Positions 12,822-23,892 of a DNA stretch of 64,000 bases are shown piece by piece. Both the position numbers and the translations under genes were made by a program. The notes beneath the pieces are model-generated. The model was not told the origin of the DNA. It saw nothing but the letters and a program-made list of their open reading frames with translations, and made no database searches. Position 1 is the first letter of the stretch. Each line of letters starts with the position of its first letter. Origin of the DNA: Siphonodentalium dalli (taxonomy: Eukaryota > Mollusca > Scaphopoda > Gadilida > Siphonodentaliidae); the NCBI GenBank assembly GCA_032622095.1, contig CP136063.1, positions 276,825,426 to 276,889,425 of the forward strand. The letters are read 5' to 3'.

Positions 12822-13090
12822 CAACCCTTTCTACACTGAATAGATTCTCGCATTCAGTTATAAAAGTTATAAAAGTATGCATTGGAACGGTCTATTATTA
12901 TTCGGGAGTTGTGTTCATGAAATATAAGCAGACGACAGATAATAAAAGGGCAGAACGAGACCTAATGTATTTATTGGAGGGAACTGTTCTGATAATAAGT
13001 TCAACAAATGACCTGTGGTTGAACTTATTATCTGAACATTTCCTAAGGGATAACTACTCATCAATGCGTATTTAGTATAGAAAGGGTTAT
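12822..13090. mobile_element. TTAA-type MITE (family CCCTTTCTATACT...), full-length relic
   Basis: Ends aaccctttctacactgaata and tatttagtatagaaagggtt are inverted repeats. An internal hairpin pairs ataataagttcaac with gttgaacttattat. The flanking TTAA has decayed. Related copies are at 15065, 15990, 36075, 42823, 43306 and 62180. Confidence 0.82.
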
Positions 13091-13204
13091 CGAAGTACGT
13101 TTAAAGCGCACTATAGACTATTTATCATAATTTTTGCGTTATATATAAATTAACTTATTATATATCTGAACCCACATTCCAGCGTTTTTGGTGATGTGGA
13201 ATTT

Positions 13205-13320
13205 AGAACCCTTTCAGTGCCAAGTCCGATTTTTGTATCAACCCATATTTCCTTGATCATTTTTCAAATTTATTGATTATAATAATGTGATACATTGATG
13301 GAAAGAGCTCTAACTTAAGG
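13205..13320. mobile_element. Solo arm of the AACCCTTTCAGTGCCAAG palindrome
   Basis: The sequence from gaaccctttcagtgccaagt to tgatacattgatggaaagag equals the left arm of the complete palindrome at 33326-33541. The partner arm is absent. Confidence 0.85.
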
Positions 13321-14750
13321 TGTTTAACATTAAAGCTAATTCATGCACACACGAAACCCACGGGGATGCCACTTTAATAGCAGGATTAATGGTTATAACA
13401 CATTGGCACTTTTCAGCCGAGACTGTCCTTTTAGCGAAGGCATTTGAAAGACGAAAGTAGCCTGCCCAACCGTCAAGGGGCAGATAAATTAATGGTGACA
13501 AACATTTAGTACATTATATTTATATCATCTTAATTTGTATTAGCTTACTGGCCATCAGCACAACCGAACTAAACATTAGTAATAGCGAAAGTTCGCGGCA
13601 TATTGCAGATACGAAAGCTGACTGGATAATCTTAAAGATACTATATCTCTTTCTGGCACCATGTACTTTCAACAACACAATTTCTATGAAACTTGCTTTG
13701 ATTCTGAAAGCACGATTGTATTTTTGTTTCCAAACAAATACACAAGGAACAGATGTTGTTACAAATATTTCGCCAAATGTTAGAAAATAAATTTTCCATA
13801 AAAAAAGGAAGTAATGTTTCTAAACCATAGCCACATTTTCTGTCACGACTCCCGTTTCGAATGGAATCCATGTCAGCCATCTACACGTCTGTCGGGAAGT
13901 TTCGCCATATGAATGTGACACAAATGAGTTTCACAACATCAAATTAATTCAACCAAGAACACATTAACAGATATCACAACCCTATAATATATATGTTGAT
14001 TGCCTGATGGGTAAAACGTTCCCCGCGACGCCTTACATGTTAAACCATAAATTCCCGTTCTTTCATATCCAGTGAGGATAAACTAACAATCAGCACGAAG
14101 AAACTCTGTTCGATTTGACACCACAAATAAACAATTTGTACAATTTTTGTACCATAAAATAATCAAATCGGACCAATAAGCCCATTAATATGGGGTTTTA
14201 TCGACTTTCAAAAGAGTAAGTATTTATCTACTTTCAATAGTTTAACACGCTTTGCATTTTTGTCAGCCTAGCAAATATTCCAAAGATCGTCTCTTATAAA
14301 AAGCGTCCATACTTCCATCGCCAAAAATCGGCAGATAATAAAGAGCGTTCGCAGTTATGAACTTTTTTGATCGTTTTTGACGTATGATACGAGTGACGTG
14401 ATTGAAGAGTTTTTCATTTTTTTCTTCTTTTTTTTGCCTCGGAAAATTGGCTTAGAATATTCTAAGTTATTTGGTGTAAAATCGGACTGTGGATCTTTAG
14501 TAACATTCCTACATACAAATAAAGGAGTGGGAATCAAGTGACAACTCATCATCGACTATCAGATCATTAAATGCTTAATGTGGCGTGAAACAGTCCAGAG
14601 CATTTTATAGTGCAACATAATTAAAATGAAAACTTATCAAAAGGCAGGTTTAGATTCCACTCAGTCAAACTTTGAGCTTCAACCACAGACAGACTATAGT
14701 TTTCTATATACATTTGTGCAAGATACTGATGTTTCCAGAGAGAAGAATGT
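13321..14750. other. No gene recognised
   Basis: No conserved reading frame, RNA gene or strong repeat was identified. A 10-T run with A/T-rich surroundings lies near 14420. Confidence 0.5.
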
Positions 14751-14829
14751 ACCAAGCTGATCGTGTACCAAGCTGATCATGTACCAAGCTGATCATGTAC
14801 CAAGCTGATCATGTACCAAGTTGATCATG
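14751..14829. repeat. Tandem repeat, unit ~17 bp
   Basis: Five head-to-tail copies of accaagctgatcatgt, each containing a TGATCA palindrome. Confidence 0.9.
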
Positions 14830-14904
14830 CCAAATCCAATGTATGTCACTTATTATTATGTACTGTATCTCACTGAGTTGCATGAGAGGTCAATCATAAA
14901 ATCG

Positions 14905-14992
14905 TTGATGACGGGAGCTGCGCTGCTGCAGAATTAAATATCATGTGCCAGTGCATTCTCTTATATATGCGAGTCTCCCATATGTGTGGTGG
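14905..14992. mobile_element. Truncated hairpin MITE end
   Basis: The sequence gatgacgggagctgcgctgc followed by tgtgccagtgcattctctta and half of a hairpin. It is one end of the CCCTTTCATGACGGGAGC family, in inverse orientation; the rest is missing. Confidence 0.8.
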
Positions 14993-15064
14993 GAACAAAT
15001 TACAGATATATTCAATTTACCAAACAAGGTCCGTGCGTGCAACAGATTAATACGTTATATGCAC

Positions 15065-15304
15065 AATAGTCATTGATGAGTAGTTTTATCCCACAGGAAA
15101 TGTTCAGATAATAAGTTCAACAAACGATATCGTTTGTTGAACTTATTTTCTTAACATTTCCTCCAACAAACAGGAACACCTCTGTACTTGTATTATATGT
15201 CGTCTGTTTATACCTATACATCCCTCTAAAGCAACAATAGACCATTCCAATTTACACTTTTTTTTAACTTGTTGGGAGAATCTATTTAGTATTGAAAGGG
15301 TTAA
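15065..15304. mobile_element. TTAA-type MITE (family CCCTTTCTATACT...), partial
   Basis: It contains the family hairpin ataagttcaacaaacga/tcgtttgttgaactta and ends with tttagtattgaaaggg-TTAA. The left end is degraded. Confidence 0.75.
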
Positions 15305-15634
15305 CCGTTTTCTTTAGCACAACGAAATCTGAATCGCACCATCCTACAACTGGTGTATATCATATGCTTGAGCAATAGTAAGTTTTAGGCTATGTTCTGA
15401 GTTATACCATTTATATTTCAGTTCCAATGGGATGCTCGAAGTTTGACGTGGTAGCATCTAACCATGTCATCTGTCATTAAACTTGAACTGTGATATCTTC
15501 AATAAATCCCAGCTCCCTCATTATATTATATATGGCTCAATGCTATGAACTTTAAATAACCATTCCGGGTCATACCATGCAATTTAACAACAGCCAACAG
15601 AAACGTCTGCTTTGCCATTTTTCAACACATTATA

Positions 15635-15800
15635 ACCACAGTTGTTGGAAACTTGTGTCAAAAACCCCGAAAAAACAGATTTCCCACCCCTACTTATTAC
15701 ATAATTGACATAATAAGTAGGGGTGGGGATATCTATAATAAGTAGGGGTAGGTATATCTGTTTTTCGGGGTTTTTGACACAAATTTCCAACAACTGTGGT
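15635..15800. repeat. Palindrome with ~75-bp arms
   Basis: The left arm accacagttgttggaaacttg and caaaaaccccgaaaaaacag pair with the right arm ctgtttttcggggtttttg and ccaacaactgtggt. Between them, cccctacttattac pairs with gtaataagtagggg-like text, partly duplicated in the right half. It is a likely single-hairpin MITE. The short open frame across it is a by-product. Confidence 0.88.
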
Positions 15801-15912
15801 GAAACACATGTTACTATTTTCGTTAGACAGGGATACATATATGGGCATGGTCTTTGTAACCATTAATAGTATTTGTAGTTGTTGTAATCTTTATTATTGT
15901 TGTTGATGATTA

Positions 15913-15913
<1 letters not shown>

Positions 15914-15947
<34 letters not shown>

Positions 15948-15960
15948 CTGTTGTTGTTGT
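15914..15960. repeat. (GTT)n microsatellite
   Basis: A nearly uninterrupted trinucleotide GTT run with one TTC interruption. Confidence 0.95.
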
Positions 15961-15989
15961 GGGTGTAGTTTGGGACGAGAGAACACGAC

Positions 15990-16723
15990 TTAACCCTTCC
16001 TATACTAAAAATTCACTGACGAATAGTTCCCTTGGGAAATGTTCAGACAATAAGTTCAACAAACGACCATCGTTAGTTGAACGTATTACTGTAACATTTT
16101 CCGCCAACGAATAGGAACCTTTCTGCACTTCTATACTATTTTATATTTATGCTTTCGCGCTGTGGAACTTGAAAGGAGGACGTTTGTTGGTTGAAATCAC
16201 GTCACGTGACGTCGCGCGTAGCACCCAACTTGTTTTCATATTGTATCAAACACAACTTGCAACGCGATACCAGAATATCATTCAAAACAGGCGCTAAATT
16301 ATCTTTTAACATGCAATTTGAGTGTAATTTTAAGAAATTGATGTTGATTTTTTGCGTTCCGTGAAGTATGATGCTAGTTGTTCTGACATTTTGTGTGTGA
16401 AACGCGAAATGAGGGGAAAGCGTTCGCGTCCCACACAAACTATCAGACCAAGTTGTATTCGTACTGCATTGAATCAATATGCTCAAGCAAATCAACATCC
16501 GTTTCTTAATTCGTCTGTCTGTCGTCTGCTCATTTTTTTCTGAACACCCCTCCAAATGAATAATATCTGAACATTTCCCTCAAATAAATAGGATTCATTC
16601 TGCACTTTTATTTTCTGTTGTATGCTCATTTTTCATGAACACCCATCCAAATGAATAATAAACCATTCCAGCATATACTGTTATAATTTGGTGGGATAAT
16701 CTATTTAGCATAGAAAGGGTTAA
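15990..16723. mobile_element. TTAA-type MITE (family CCCTTTCTATACT...) with internal insertion
   Basis: TTAA-cccttcctatactaaaaa at the left and atttagcatagaaaggg-TTAA at the right. Family motifs (ataagttcaacaaacgacca, ctgaacatttccctc) lie near both ends. About 16150-16540 has no counterpart in other copies and looks inserted, and ctgaacacccctccaaatga/tgaacacccatccaaatgaa is locally duplicated. Confidence 0.75.
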
Positions 16724-18136
16724 ACAATTGATTTGCAAGGTCGGTTACAACACCGACGGTAAAATGACAAAGAGGAAGCTGGGACAATTATCGTTTCGAA
16801 GAAGTGCAAGAAACTATATAATTTATCACCACAATGTTCACTGCAGTCCATCACGTGACAACCGATGTACAATTAATGTAACATGCTCAATATATACAAA
16901 TAATATATACAAAAATTACTGGAAATCATGTGGCATATCTTTGGCCAACGTTCATATACAAAACGAAATATGGCCGTCACATTCTCTTTCTCTAGAACAC
17001 AGTTTCTACACGAACTACTATACGGCGGTGAATGTATGCCCGAACATCTGCCAAGTCACTGCAATCACAGACTTCTCACAACATTGCATCAGGAATGATG
17101 CCCTCATTATATCCTCAGACTCTACCTTGAGAAACAACTCAAAATTATCCACGATTGGCAGGGCGGATGCAGCCTCGGTTGCCATGGCAATTTTGTGTCA
17201 ATACATATACAGTAAGTCCAACTTCTGGGTAAGTTGTGTCCTTATTTTCGTATCCATGTCTCCGCCATGCACAGTTAGCTAGTTAAAGCCTCTGGTTTAT
17301 GTGACGCAGATTGTTTGTTTGTGTTTTTTTGGTTTTGGTCAAGAATTGACCAGGATAAAACTCTCAGATCTCCTTCCTCACCAAGCCGAGAATAAACAAA
17401 CGATTTGTCAAATTCAACCAGCATCTTTTACCATGAAGAGTTCACACTTTGATCGTTCACAACTCGACGATTAACACTATATCACTATATACATGATATA
17501 AGTCGCCTAATGTCGGCGTATTGAGGTAAGTTTGATGAAATATACGAGCCTGTATGGAGCCCCACACAGAGAGAAACATGTCCTGTTGAGTGTCGTCTGC
17601 TTTTGTATACATGGGGCTCAATACAGGTGATACGAGCACTATAAGGAATTCACCTCATCCTCGGACTCATAATGAACACGATATAAACAATAAATACCAC
17701 GAAAGTACAAAATTAACACATAACTTCGAAATAGAGTATATAATGTCGGGATTTCTTGTCAAAGTTAGAGTCGCTCCTTTTGACAAAACGTTCGCCTCCA
17801 TCGATGAATGCAATGAACGTTTCCAAGTGTGGTTAGAGTCCAGTTTTGCGATTTCTCCACAGTATAATTGTTCTTGCATTGATCAAGCAACTCAATGCAC
17901 ACAATGTGGACGAACACAATAGTAGAATAGAACCTCAAAGAGGTCACACAAGTTTCCCATCGATCCAATTCATGGATAATGAAGGAGCAACAAGAATATT
18001 AGCTCTTCAGTAGCATTTCTAAGACGAACTGAACTCTATAGAGTCAACATTTAAAATAAAAACTGGAGTTTTGGTCCTTAGTAGGAATTAGAACATCATG
18101 TTAGAGAGTCAATGTCTTGGATTTCTTTTGAACAGA
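16724..18136. other. Region downstream of the netrin stop; possible 3' UTR
   Basis: Reading the minus strand, this follows the netrin stop codon, so some of it may be 3' UTR. A hairpin at about 17545-17635 (ctgtatggagcccca/tggggctcaatacag) resembles the gagcccc hairpin in other elements here. A 184-codon frame at 16728-17282 on the plus strand has Asn/Ser/Tyr/Ile-rich composition and no recognisable domain. I treat it as chance. Confidence 0.4.
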
Positions 18137-18468
18137 TCAGCAGCGCCCTCTGCGCTCGTACTTCATGTACCTCCTCAGTCGCCTCTGCCACTCATCCTTC
18201 CATTTGATCACAATGCTTTTCCTGTTGACTATGTACCCCGGCCGACCGTCGTTGCCCCTCTTTATTTTTCCAATGATTAGATAGTCTCTGCCCAATCGAA
18301 TTTTAGGACATTTACATTCCAAGTCTTTCTTTGGAATCCACATATACGTCTCTCCACGCCTGTTGTATTCTTTGTACTCAGACGATCGTTTGTAAATCGA
18401 CAAAACGTTGATGGTAAATTTTATCCAGTCGTTTACCCATTCCCTGGAGACGATGTCTGCTTGTATTG
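18137..18468 (-). CDS. Netrin NTR (netrin-C) domain, terminal exon with stop
   Basis: The last coding exon opens after acceptor tttgtttcacag and ends at TGA (18137-18139). It encodes about 110 residues of the NTR beta-barrel: AIQADIVSREWVNDWIKFTI, then NVLSIYK, MWIPKKDLECKCPKI, YLIIGK and WKDEWQRRLRRYMKYERRGRC. This matches the vertebrate netrin-1 end, including the WxKFTVNxxSVYK, CKCPKI and WARRLRKFQ landmarks. With the preceding exon it supplies the six cysteines of an NTR module. The protein ends right after the final cysteine, without the short basic tail of vertebrate netrin-1. No convincing polyadenylation signal could be fixed downstream. Confidence 0.96.
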
Positions 18469-18990
18469 CTGTGAAACAAAAATAAACAGGAATAATACAT
18501 TTCGTAGATAAACACAACATTTGAGGTCTTATGAAATTGTATAAACGGTCAAAACTGGGAAAAGTTCCAACAATCGAAAAGGACACTCGTCAAGATTTCA
18601 AGGTGGAGGGGGGTTACAAAAAATACGATACAGCCCACTGGATGAAAATGTTAGTTGGAATTCAAGATGAAACTACATTAAGACTATCAACTATTTCAGA
18701 AGGAACGAAACTGCACGAAGTATATGAAAACATCGACACCAAGCGCCCTTATTAGATCATTTTAATGTCTTTTAGAGGACCGAACACTGGGTGATAAATT
18801 ATGAAACAGTAGTTTTAAAGCCAGAGAAACGTGAAATGTAAGCCTGTTATTTGTGGGTATTACCCTGCCCCACAGGAACGTGAAACACCACTTTAATATG
18901 AACACGGAATACGGAATACCAATTAACAGCCACCGGAATGACTAACTATAGCAGTCAACATAAATATGCAGTAAACGCGAAAAAATAGGT

Positions 18991-19391
18991 TTAAACCTTT
19001 ACCCAACAGAACGGCCCTGTGCCAATGCATTCTCTTATATATGCGAGTCGACCATAGGTCGCCTCGCATATATAAGAGAATGCATTGGCTTAACACATTA
19101 AAAATTATAAAATTGTTAAAGAATGTAAGAAAAAATGGTAAAAAGTGTTAAAAAAGATTTTTTTTAGGCCAATGCATTCTCTAATATATGCGAGGCGACC
19201 TATGGTCGACTCGCATATATAAGAGAATGCATTGGCACAGGGCATAACTGTAACCATCACAATGTGGTCAATGAGCCGGTTCCAATGATATCCATATTTG
19301 TATGGTTTTATTGAGACAGACCCAAGATAATTTAGGCTGTTGCAGCTTTATTTGGTCGTTTTTGGCCGGTTTGTTGGGTAAAGGGTTTTAA
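18991..19391. mobile_element. piggyBac-like MITE (family CCCTTTACCCAACA) with two hairpins
   Basis: TTAA-acctttacccaacagaacg at the left and ggtttgttgggtaaagggtt-TTAA at the right. Hairpins are at 19021-19089 and 19169-19236. It lies in the intron between the last two netrin exons. Confidence 0.9.
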
Positions 19392-19577
19392 ACCTTGTTT
19401 TATCATGAATATAGTATTAATTATAGCTATATGGCATTATATAATATATTACATATAATAGCTAGAATAGGCCAATATATAATATACATAACTTCATATT
19501 AAGTATGCGAATAAATTTCTTTATCAATGAGGTCAATATTCTAAATGGTGCAAAAATGTATCATAAGAGTTCTCTTG

Positions 19578-20114
19578 TTGTCAATATCGCGATTATAGTC
19601 AGACTGTGAACAGTACATATATATATAGATTGTGATCAAACACAGAAGTTGGGATTTTTTTACCCTGTGCCAATGCATTCTCTTATATATGCGAGTCGAC
19701 CATAGGTCGCCTCGCATATATAAGAGAATGCATTGGCCTAACAATTTTTTACAATTTTAATAATTTGTTCTTGTATTCTTTAACAATTTTATAATTTCAC
19801 CCATACAGAGCCCCAGACAAACATGAGCAGACGACACTCTTCTATGTGTTTCTTTAAAAGTGTGGGGCTCCCTGCAGGGTAATGGATGTTTTTTTTTTAT
19901 TTTATGTCCTAAAAATTGTAAAAAACATTTATTTAAAAAACATGATAAAAAATTGTTAGGCCAATGCATTCTCTTATATATGCGAGGCGACCTATGGTCG
20001 ACTCGCATATATAAGAGAATGCATTGGCACAGGGCATTGTCAATATCGCGATTATATTTAGTCAGACTGTGAACAGTACATATATATAGATTGTGATAAA
20101 ACACAGAAGTTGGT
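19578..20114. mobile_element. Hairpin-pair module flanked by a 76-78 bp direct repeat
   Basis: The module CCCTGTGCC...GGCACAGGG (19663-20035) holds hairpins at 19671-19737 and 19961-20030. Its centre carries another hairpin (gagccccagacaaacatgag / gtggggctccctg). On both sides lies the same direct repeat, ttgtcaatatcgcgattata to cacagaagttgg (19578-19653 and 20037-20114), far longer than a normal target duplication. Confidence 0.85.
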
Positions 20115-20116
20115 AG

Positions 20117-20593
20117 TGTAAATGGCCAACACGTGGATTTAGGGTAAACAGGTGCATAACATACAGTGTACCACTTATAATTTGCACTGCATATGAAAAA
20201 AAAGTTTACAGGGATGGGATACGGCGTATGATTCAAAAAGAGGGGGTGACATGCACCCTCTTACGTTGGCCAAACACAGCCCAGCGCAATGCATGGAATC
20301 CCCCCAATTTGTTCTTCCCCATATTCACCCCTTTGGGACAAATAATTAAGATGCCACCAACAATTTCTTGTTGATTTTTCAGCGCGGAGTTAATATGAAC
20401 CACGCGCCGACGAATAGCTTTGCTGTTTATTTATTATTACTAGAATACTCTGGTTTCTGCATCTGTGACGTCTGTCGCGTGGATGATGCCGCCGATCAGA
20501 AGCATTATAGCTTCATAAATGAGCGAATGGTGAGGGGAAATGCCTTTCTTTCCTGAGCCACAATCCATACGCATTTCAACAACATGTGTTACA
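20117..20593. other. No gene recognised
   Basis: Intron sequence of the netrin gene. Short open frames only, with no family recognised. Confidence 0.5.
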
Positions 20594-20597
20594 TTAA

Positions 20598-21712
20598 GGG
20601 TTCGCCCTGCCGTTTGTCAAATTGGTCAAATGCAAAAAATAATTCACGTTTGACAAAACATATTTTCATTTTGCAAGTCACTTTTTGTTTCCTCAAGAAC
20701 GTTGAATAATAATGATCAATCAGTCAGGGGGGGGGGGGGGGGTCGGAAAAAGTTTTTTCCGACCATTTTTTTACACCCACCCCCCTTTTAACACTAAAAC
20801 AGAGATTTGCGGGGGGGGGAATTCACTGTAAACAGCTGTATATGAATTTCTGTGCATACTATTTATCATGAATGTTAACATGGACATGTAAATAGGAATG
20901 AGTCATTTTGAGGTCATTCGGCCAAAAAAACATGGCTGCCAGCGGCCATCTTGGATTTCAAAATTTGCAACAAAATACAACACGATAACTGCCTGCAGTC
21001 AGTTTACCAGTTAGAATTACATTATTTCTCTCATTCAAAGTGGTTTTGAAGCCCAACTCATTGCCAAAACACTAAAAAAAAAGCAGGAATTTTTTTTGTT
21101 AGTTGCGGAAAAAATTGCTTGTTGGTGGCTTTGACCACCCACCCACCCCGGCATATGTGCCGGAATTTTGTTTCACCCCCCCCCCTGAATCAGTCCCATT
21201 AATTTCAGGAAACTCCTGCAAGAATTATATTAGTGGTGTTTTATTAGAATAAATCTGATAGTATTCGTATGCATATCGAGAGTTGTATTGTACAATTATG
21301 TATTATGTTCTCATAATATCATATAACATGCTTTATTTGAGAAATAAACCTTTGAACTTTGGGGGGATTACTAGTATATGCATGCATGTAAGGTGGTGGT
21401 GTTTACATAGATAATCCTCGTTGTTTCGATGTGCCTTCTGGTGAATCAAGTTCAAGCTACCCTTCTACAATTGTATCGTCCGGTGGTTTGTTTAATGTTC
21501 TATCATGAACCACGTGCAGTAACGAGGCGAGAATAAATAATTAATAATTAACTGCTTGCCCATCGACATCAAAAGTGGTTCAAACAGCGATTGTCGAAAT
21601 AAAAGTATCAATTTTGCAGAAACATACAGCATCTGGCAACTTCTAAACGAATTTGGCAAAAATTATTTTCATTTGGCAAAATATTTGGAAAATGTTAATT
21701 TCGGGTCGGCCC
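20598..21712. mobile_element. TTTGGCAAA-rich inverted-repeat element, interrupted
   Basis: Ends gggttcgccctgcc and gggtcggccctgg face inward. They are followed by motifs rich in tttggcaaa/tttgacaaa (attcacgtttgacaaaacat; ttattttcatttggcaaaat). The same architecture, including aaggtggtggtgtttacata, occurs at 54576-55118. A separate element (20725-21187) is inserted in the left third. Confidence 0.75.
20725..21187. mobile_element. hAT-like non-autonomous element
   Basis: It starts CAGGGGGG and ends CCCCCCTG, with aatcagt repeated directly on both sides (20718-20724 and 21188-21194; eight bases if the shared C is counted). Subterminal G/C runs and tccgaccattttttta/ggaattttgtttcaccc text follow. 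CAG-type ends with a ~8-bp duplication are typical of hAT elements. No transposase frame is present. Confidence 0.7.
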
Positions 21713-21876
21713 TGGTTACAGTGCCCCTTCGAGTATGGATGGATTCATGCATTACACTCAGTCCAACACTGAGGATTTAAGTTACATGATCGTTGAATCA
21801 TTTGAATGGTATAGGCCCATATTCTTTGATTTTCACAGAGGAAGTATTATTGACAACACGGTTGACGTAGACATAC

Positions 21877-21960
21877 CGTAATCCATCTTGCAGAATTTTC
21901 GTTTGTTGACCCTCCGCCTTCGCTTTCTGCATTTGCCACATCGCCTATCTCGGACACTAC
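21877..21960 (-). CDS. Netrin NTR (netrin-C) domain, first exon
   Basis: This 84-nt exon has an acceptor in ttgccccattgcag and a donor reading gtatgt, phase 1 at both ends. With the linker it reads SSVRDRRCGKC, followed by a very basic run (RKRRRRVNKRK) and FCKMDY plus one G. It aligns with the start of the vertebrate netrin C domain (CDSYC, a basic stretch, KKYCKKDY). The first cysteine pair is spaced C-x2-C here rather than C-x3-C, and the basic loop is about two residues shorter. The density of Arg/Lys suits the known heparan-sulfate affinity of this domain. The last G plus CA of the next exon gives the alanine of DYAIQ. Confidence 0.9.
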
Positions 21961-23661
21961 CTGCAATGGGGCAAATACAAATATTAGAGTATATATCATC
22001 AGGACAAATGGCAGCTTTTCCAGAGAAAGGCGTCATTAAGATTCGGAATTCAAACATAACTGACAAGGGGGATCTAGATGTATGAATTACATGATTTGTT
22101 ATGCATAAAGTTCCCTTTTCTACTGATATTTCTCTGCCAGTGCAGATATCATGGATGGCAACAAAACAAACAGGGGTTTGACCGTTTGCCGGACTGGTTG
22201 CCTGAACATTCCCTCCAAATGAATATTATATCTCCGAACTTTATTTACCTATTGTTTTTTTATTTCCAAAAAATCACCCATTCAAATAAATGGTGGATTG
22301 GTGTAGGTTTGTTTTATAACTGAATGTGAACAATTCATTCATAAATGCATGGAATGGGCAGTACAATATGTCTTCGGCACTACACATATTTGTTTCCCAT
22401 TCTTCGTTTCCAACGCAGTGTATTAATTCCACTCATTAATACCTCACCAATTCTGCTATATGTATTTGTTTATTGCTTTGAGGGACAATAACTTATCTTT
22501 AAATCGTGGATGGCCAGTTTTGCACCGCCCCCGCACAGAGCTTCTGGGGCATTCCCCTCCTGTATTTCGCCCAAAGGGTGATATTAATATTGAAAATGTT
22601 CGTTTACACTGTGTCAATAGATTTCACCTGGGTCTCGCGATTTACCAACACGAGTAGATGTTAGCCCGAAATAACCATTGCTTTTCTATGTTATAATATT
22701 GATTCGTATCAAACCAGCCCCGAATCGCATAATATATACCAGCCCAAATACATTGACAGGGTGCCAATCACTGGTGTGACTAAAAACCGCTGGTACCAGC
22801 CCGGAGCAGCTCGGATCCGGATCAGCCCAGACCGGCCCCATGGTGTATATATAGGCGGGATGTTAGAGATCAGAACAGTGCGGATATCACGAAATCGCAC
22901 ACACGCACAGTTGGTGCAGCGGCCACGCAGAAGTGCCGCTATTAACCCCTAACTTGCCAGAATTTCAATATTGTGCCAGCAATAACATGACTTGCATATC
23001 ATATTTATAATATTTTCCAAATATACGTGATTAAATCTTGTAAAATAGTTCATGGGCGATTTATATAGTTTTTTTTTACATGCATCTTTTCTCCATTGTA
23101 CCACCTTGCTTCCGACATCACTGTGTACATCGCTGACGAAGTACACGAAGTCTGCTATCGTTGCCAAGATACATGCTTACGTCACGAAAGCTCGTTAGCA
23201 ACTATATCTTGAAAAAAGAAATTTACACTTGACAAGTGATTTCCGATAACGTTGTCAGACACCATGTTATGTGTTTAAAATTAACTTTAAGACTTCTACT
23301 TGTCTCGTGTGCCAATGTCGAGAAGGGGGTGAAACATGACAACGGACGAGTGTGTAATGCCACATTATTCGGTCGTAAACCCGTGTCAGGCTGTAAGTAT
23401 CGGTGCTTATCAACAGGATGGCAGAACAAGAGAATGTTAGTCTTCACCGAGACATCCTAAATGACCGAACTCAAGAGGAGTTCGTTGGAGAATACCGGCT
23501 TTATAACAAAAGAACACATCTCGGTCGCTTGTACTTTGCATATAATATAGAAGATGCGAGGTGTTGAATTCCAGGACAGTCGATGGGTGTGTTGTGCTGA
23601 TTCAGTTTAGGAATAAACCGGTATTTGCACCAAAAAAAAAATTGAGAACAAAAGTAGGTCA

Positions 23662-23692
<31 letters not shown>

Positions 23693-23829
23693 CTTGTTGA
23701 TCTGTATAGCATTGCATGTGTATTATATTAACACATTGGTGATGTACCATATGAGGTCCATCTCGTTGATAATTTTATTAACATAGTCATGTGCATGTCT
23801 TGGTGTGTGTTCACGAATAGAGCACTTAC
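21961..23829. other. Netrin intron between NTR exon 1 and the linker
   Basis: Contains a fragment of the CCCTTTCTATACT family (about 22160-22320, cctgaacattccctccaaat) and a (GAT)n microsatellite at 23666-23692. A GC-richer stretch at 22770-22950 has no recognised coding potential. Confidence 0.6.
23666..23692. repeat. (GAT)n microsatellite
   Basis: Nine consecutive GAT/ATG units. Confidence 0.95.
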
Positions 23830-23892
23830 TTGGGTTGGCTTCTGGTTCGCGAGGATTCACTCTTGTTCGCTCAGTTGTCGATTTTGGAATTT
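23830..23892 (-). CDS. Netrin linker exon between EGF3 and NTR
   Basis: This 63-nt exon is bounded by acceptor cgctcctttcag and donor gtaagt. It begins with AA (completing K) and encodes IPKSTTERTRVNPREPEANP, ending with one A. It continues APCIK as IPK, as in other netrins (APCIKIP), then becomes a Ser/Thr/Pro/Glu/Arg-rich stretch without cysteine. A flexible, poorly conserved linker is normal here. Phase and splice sites fit the exons on both sides, which is the main reason to accept so short an exon. Confidence 0.88.

Noticed and set aside
16728-17282. 184-codon plus-strand open frame
   Set aside because: Composition is rich in Asn, Ser, Tyr, Ile and Cys, as expected from AT-rich noncoding DNA. 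No domain or splice context was recognised, and it overlaps the likely netrin downstream region on the opposite strand.
18531-18755. 74-codon plus-strand frame beside the last netrin exon
   Set aside because: Too short, without motifs, and lying in the netrin intron on the opposite strand.
19757-20236. 159-codon minus-strand open frame
   Set aside because: It spans two hairpins of a MITE. The same CQCILLYMR-type peptide appears wherever the hairpin occurs, in either orientation.
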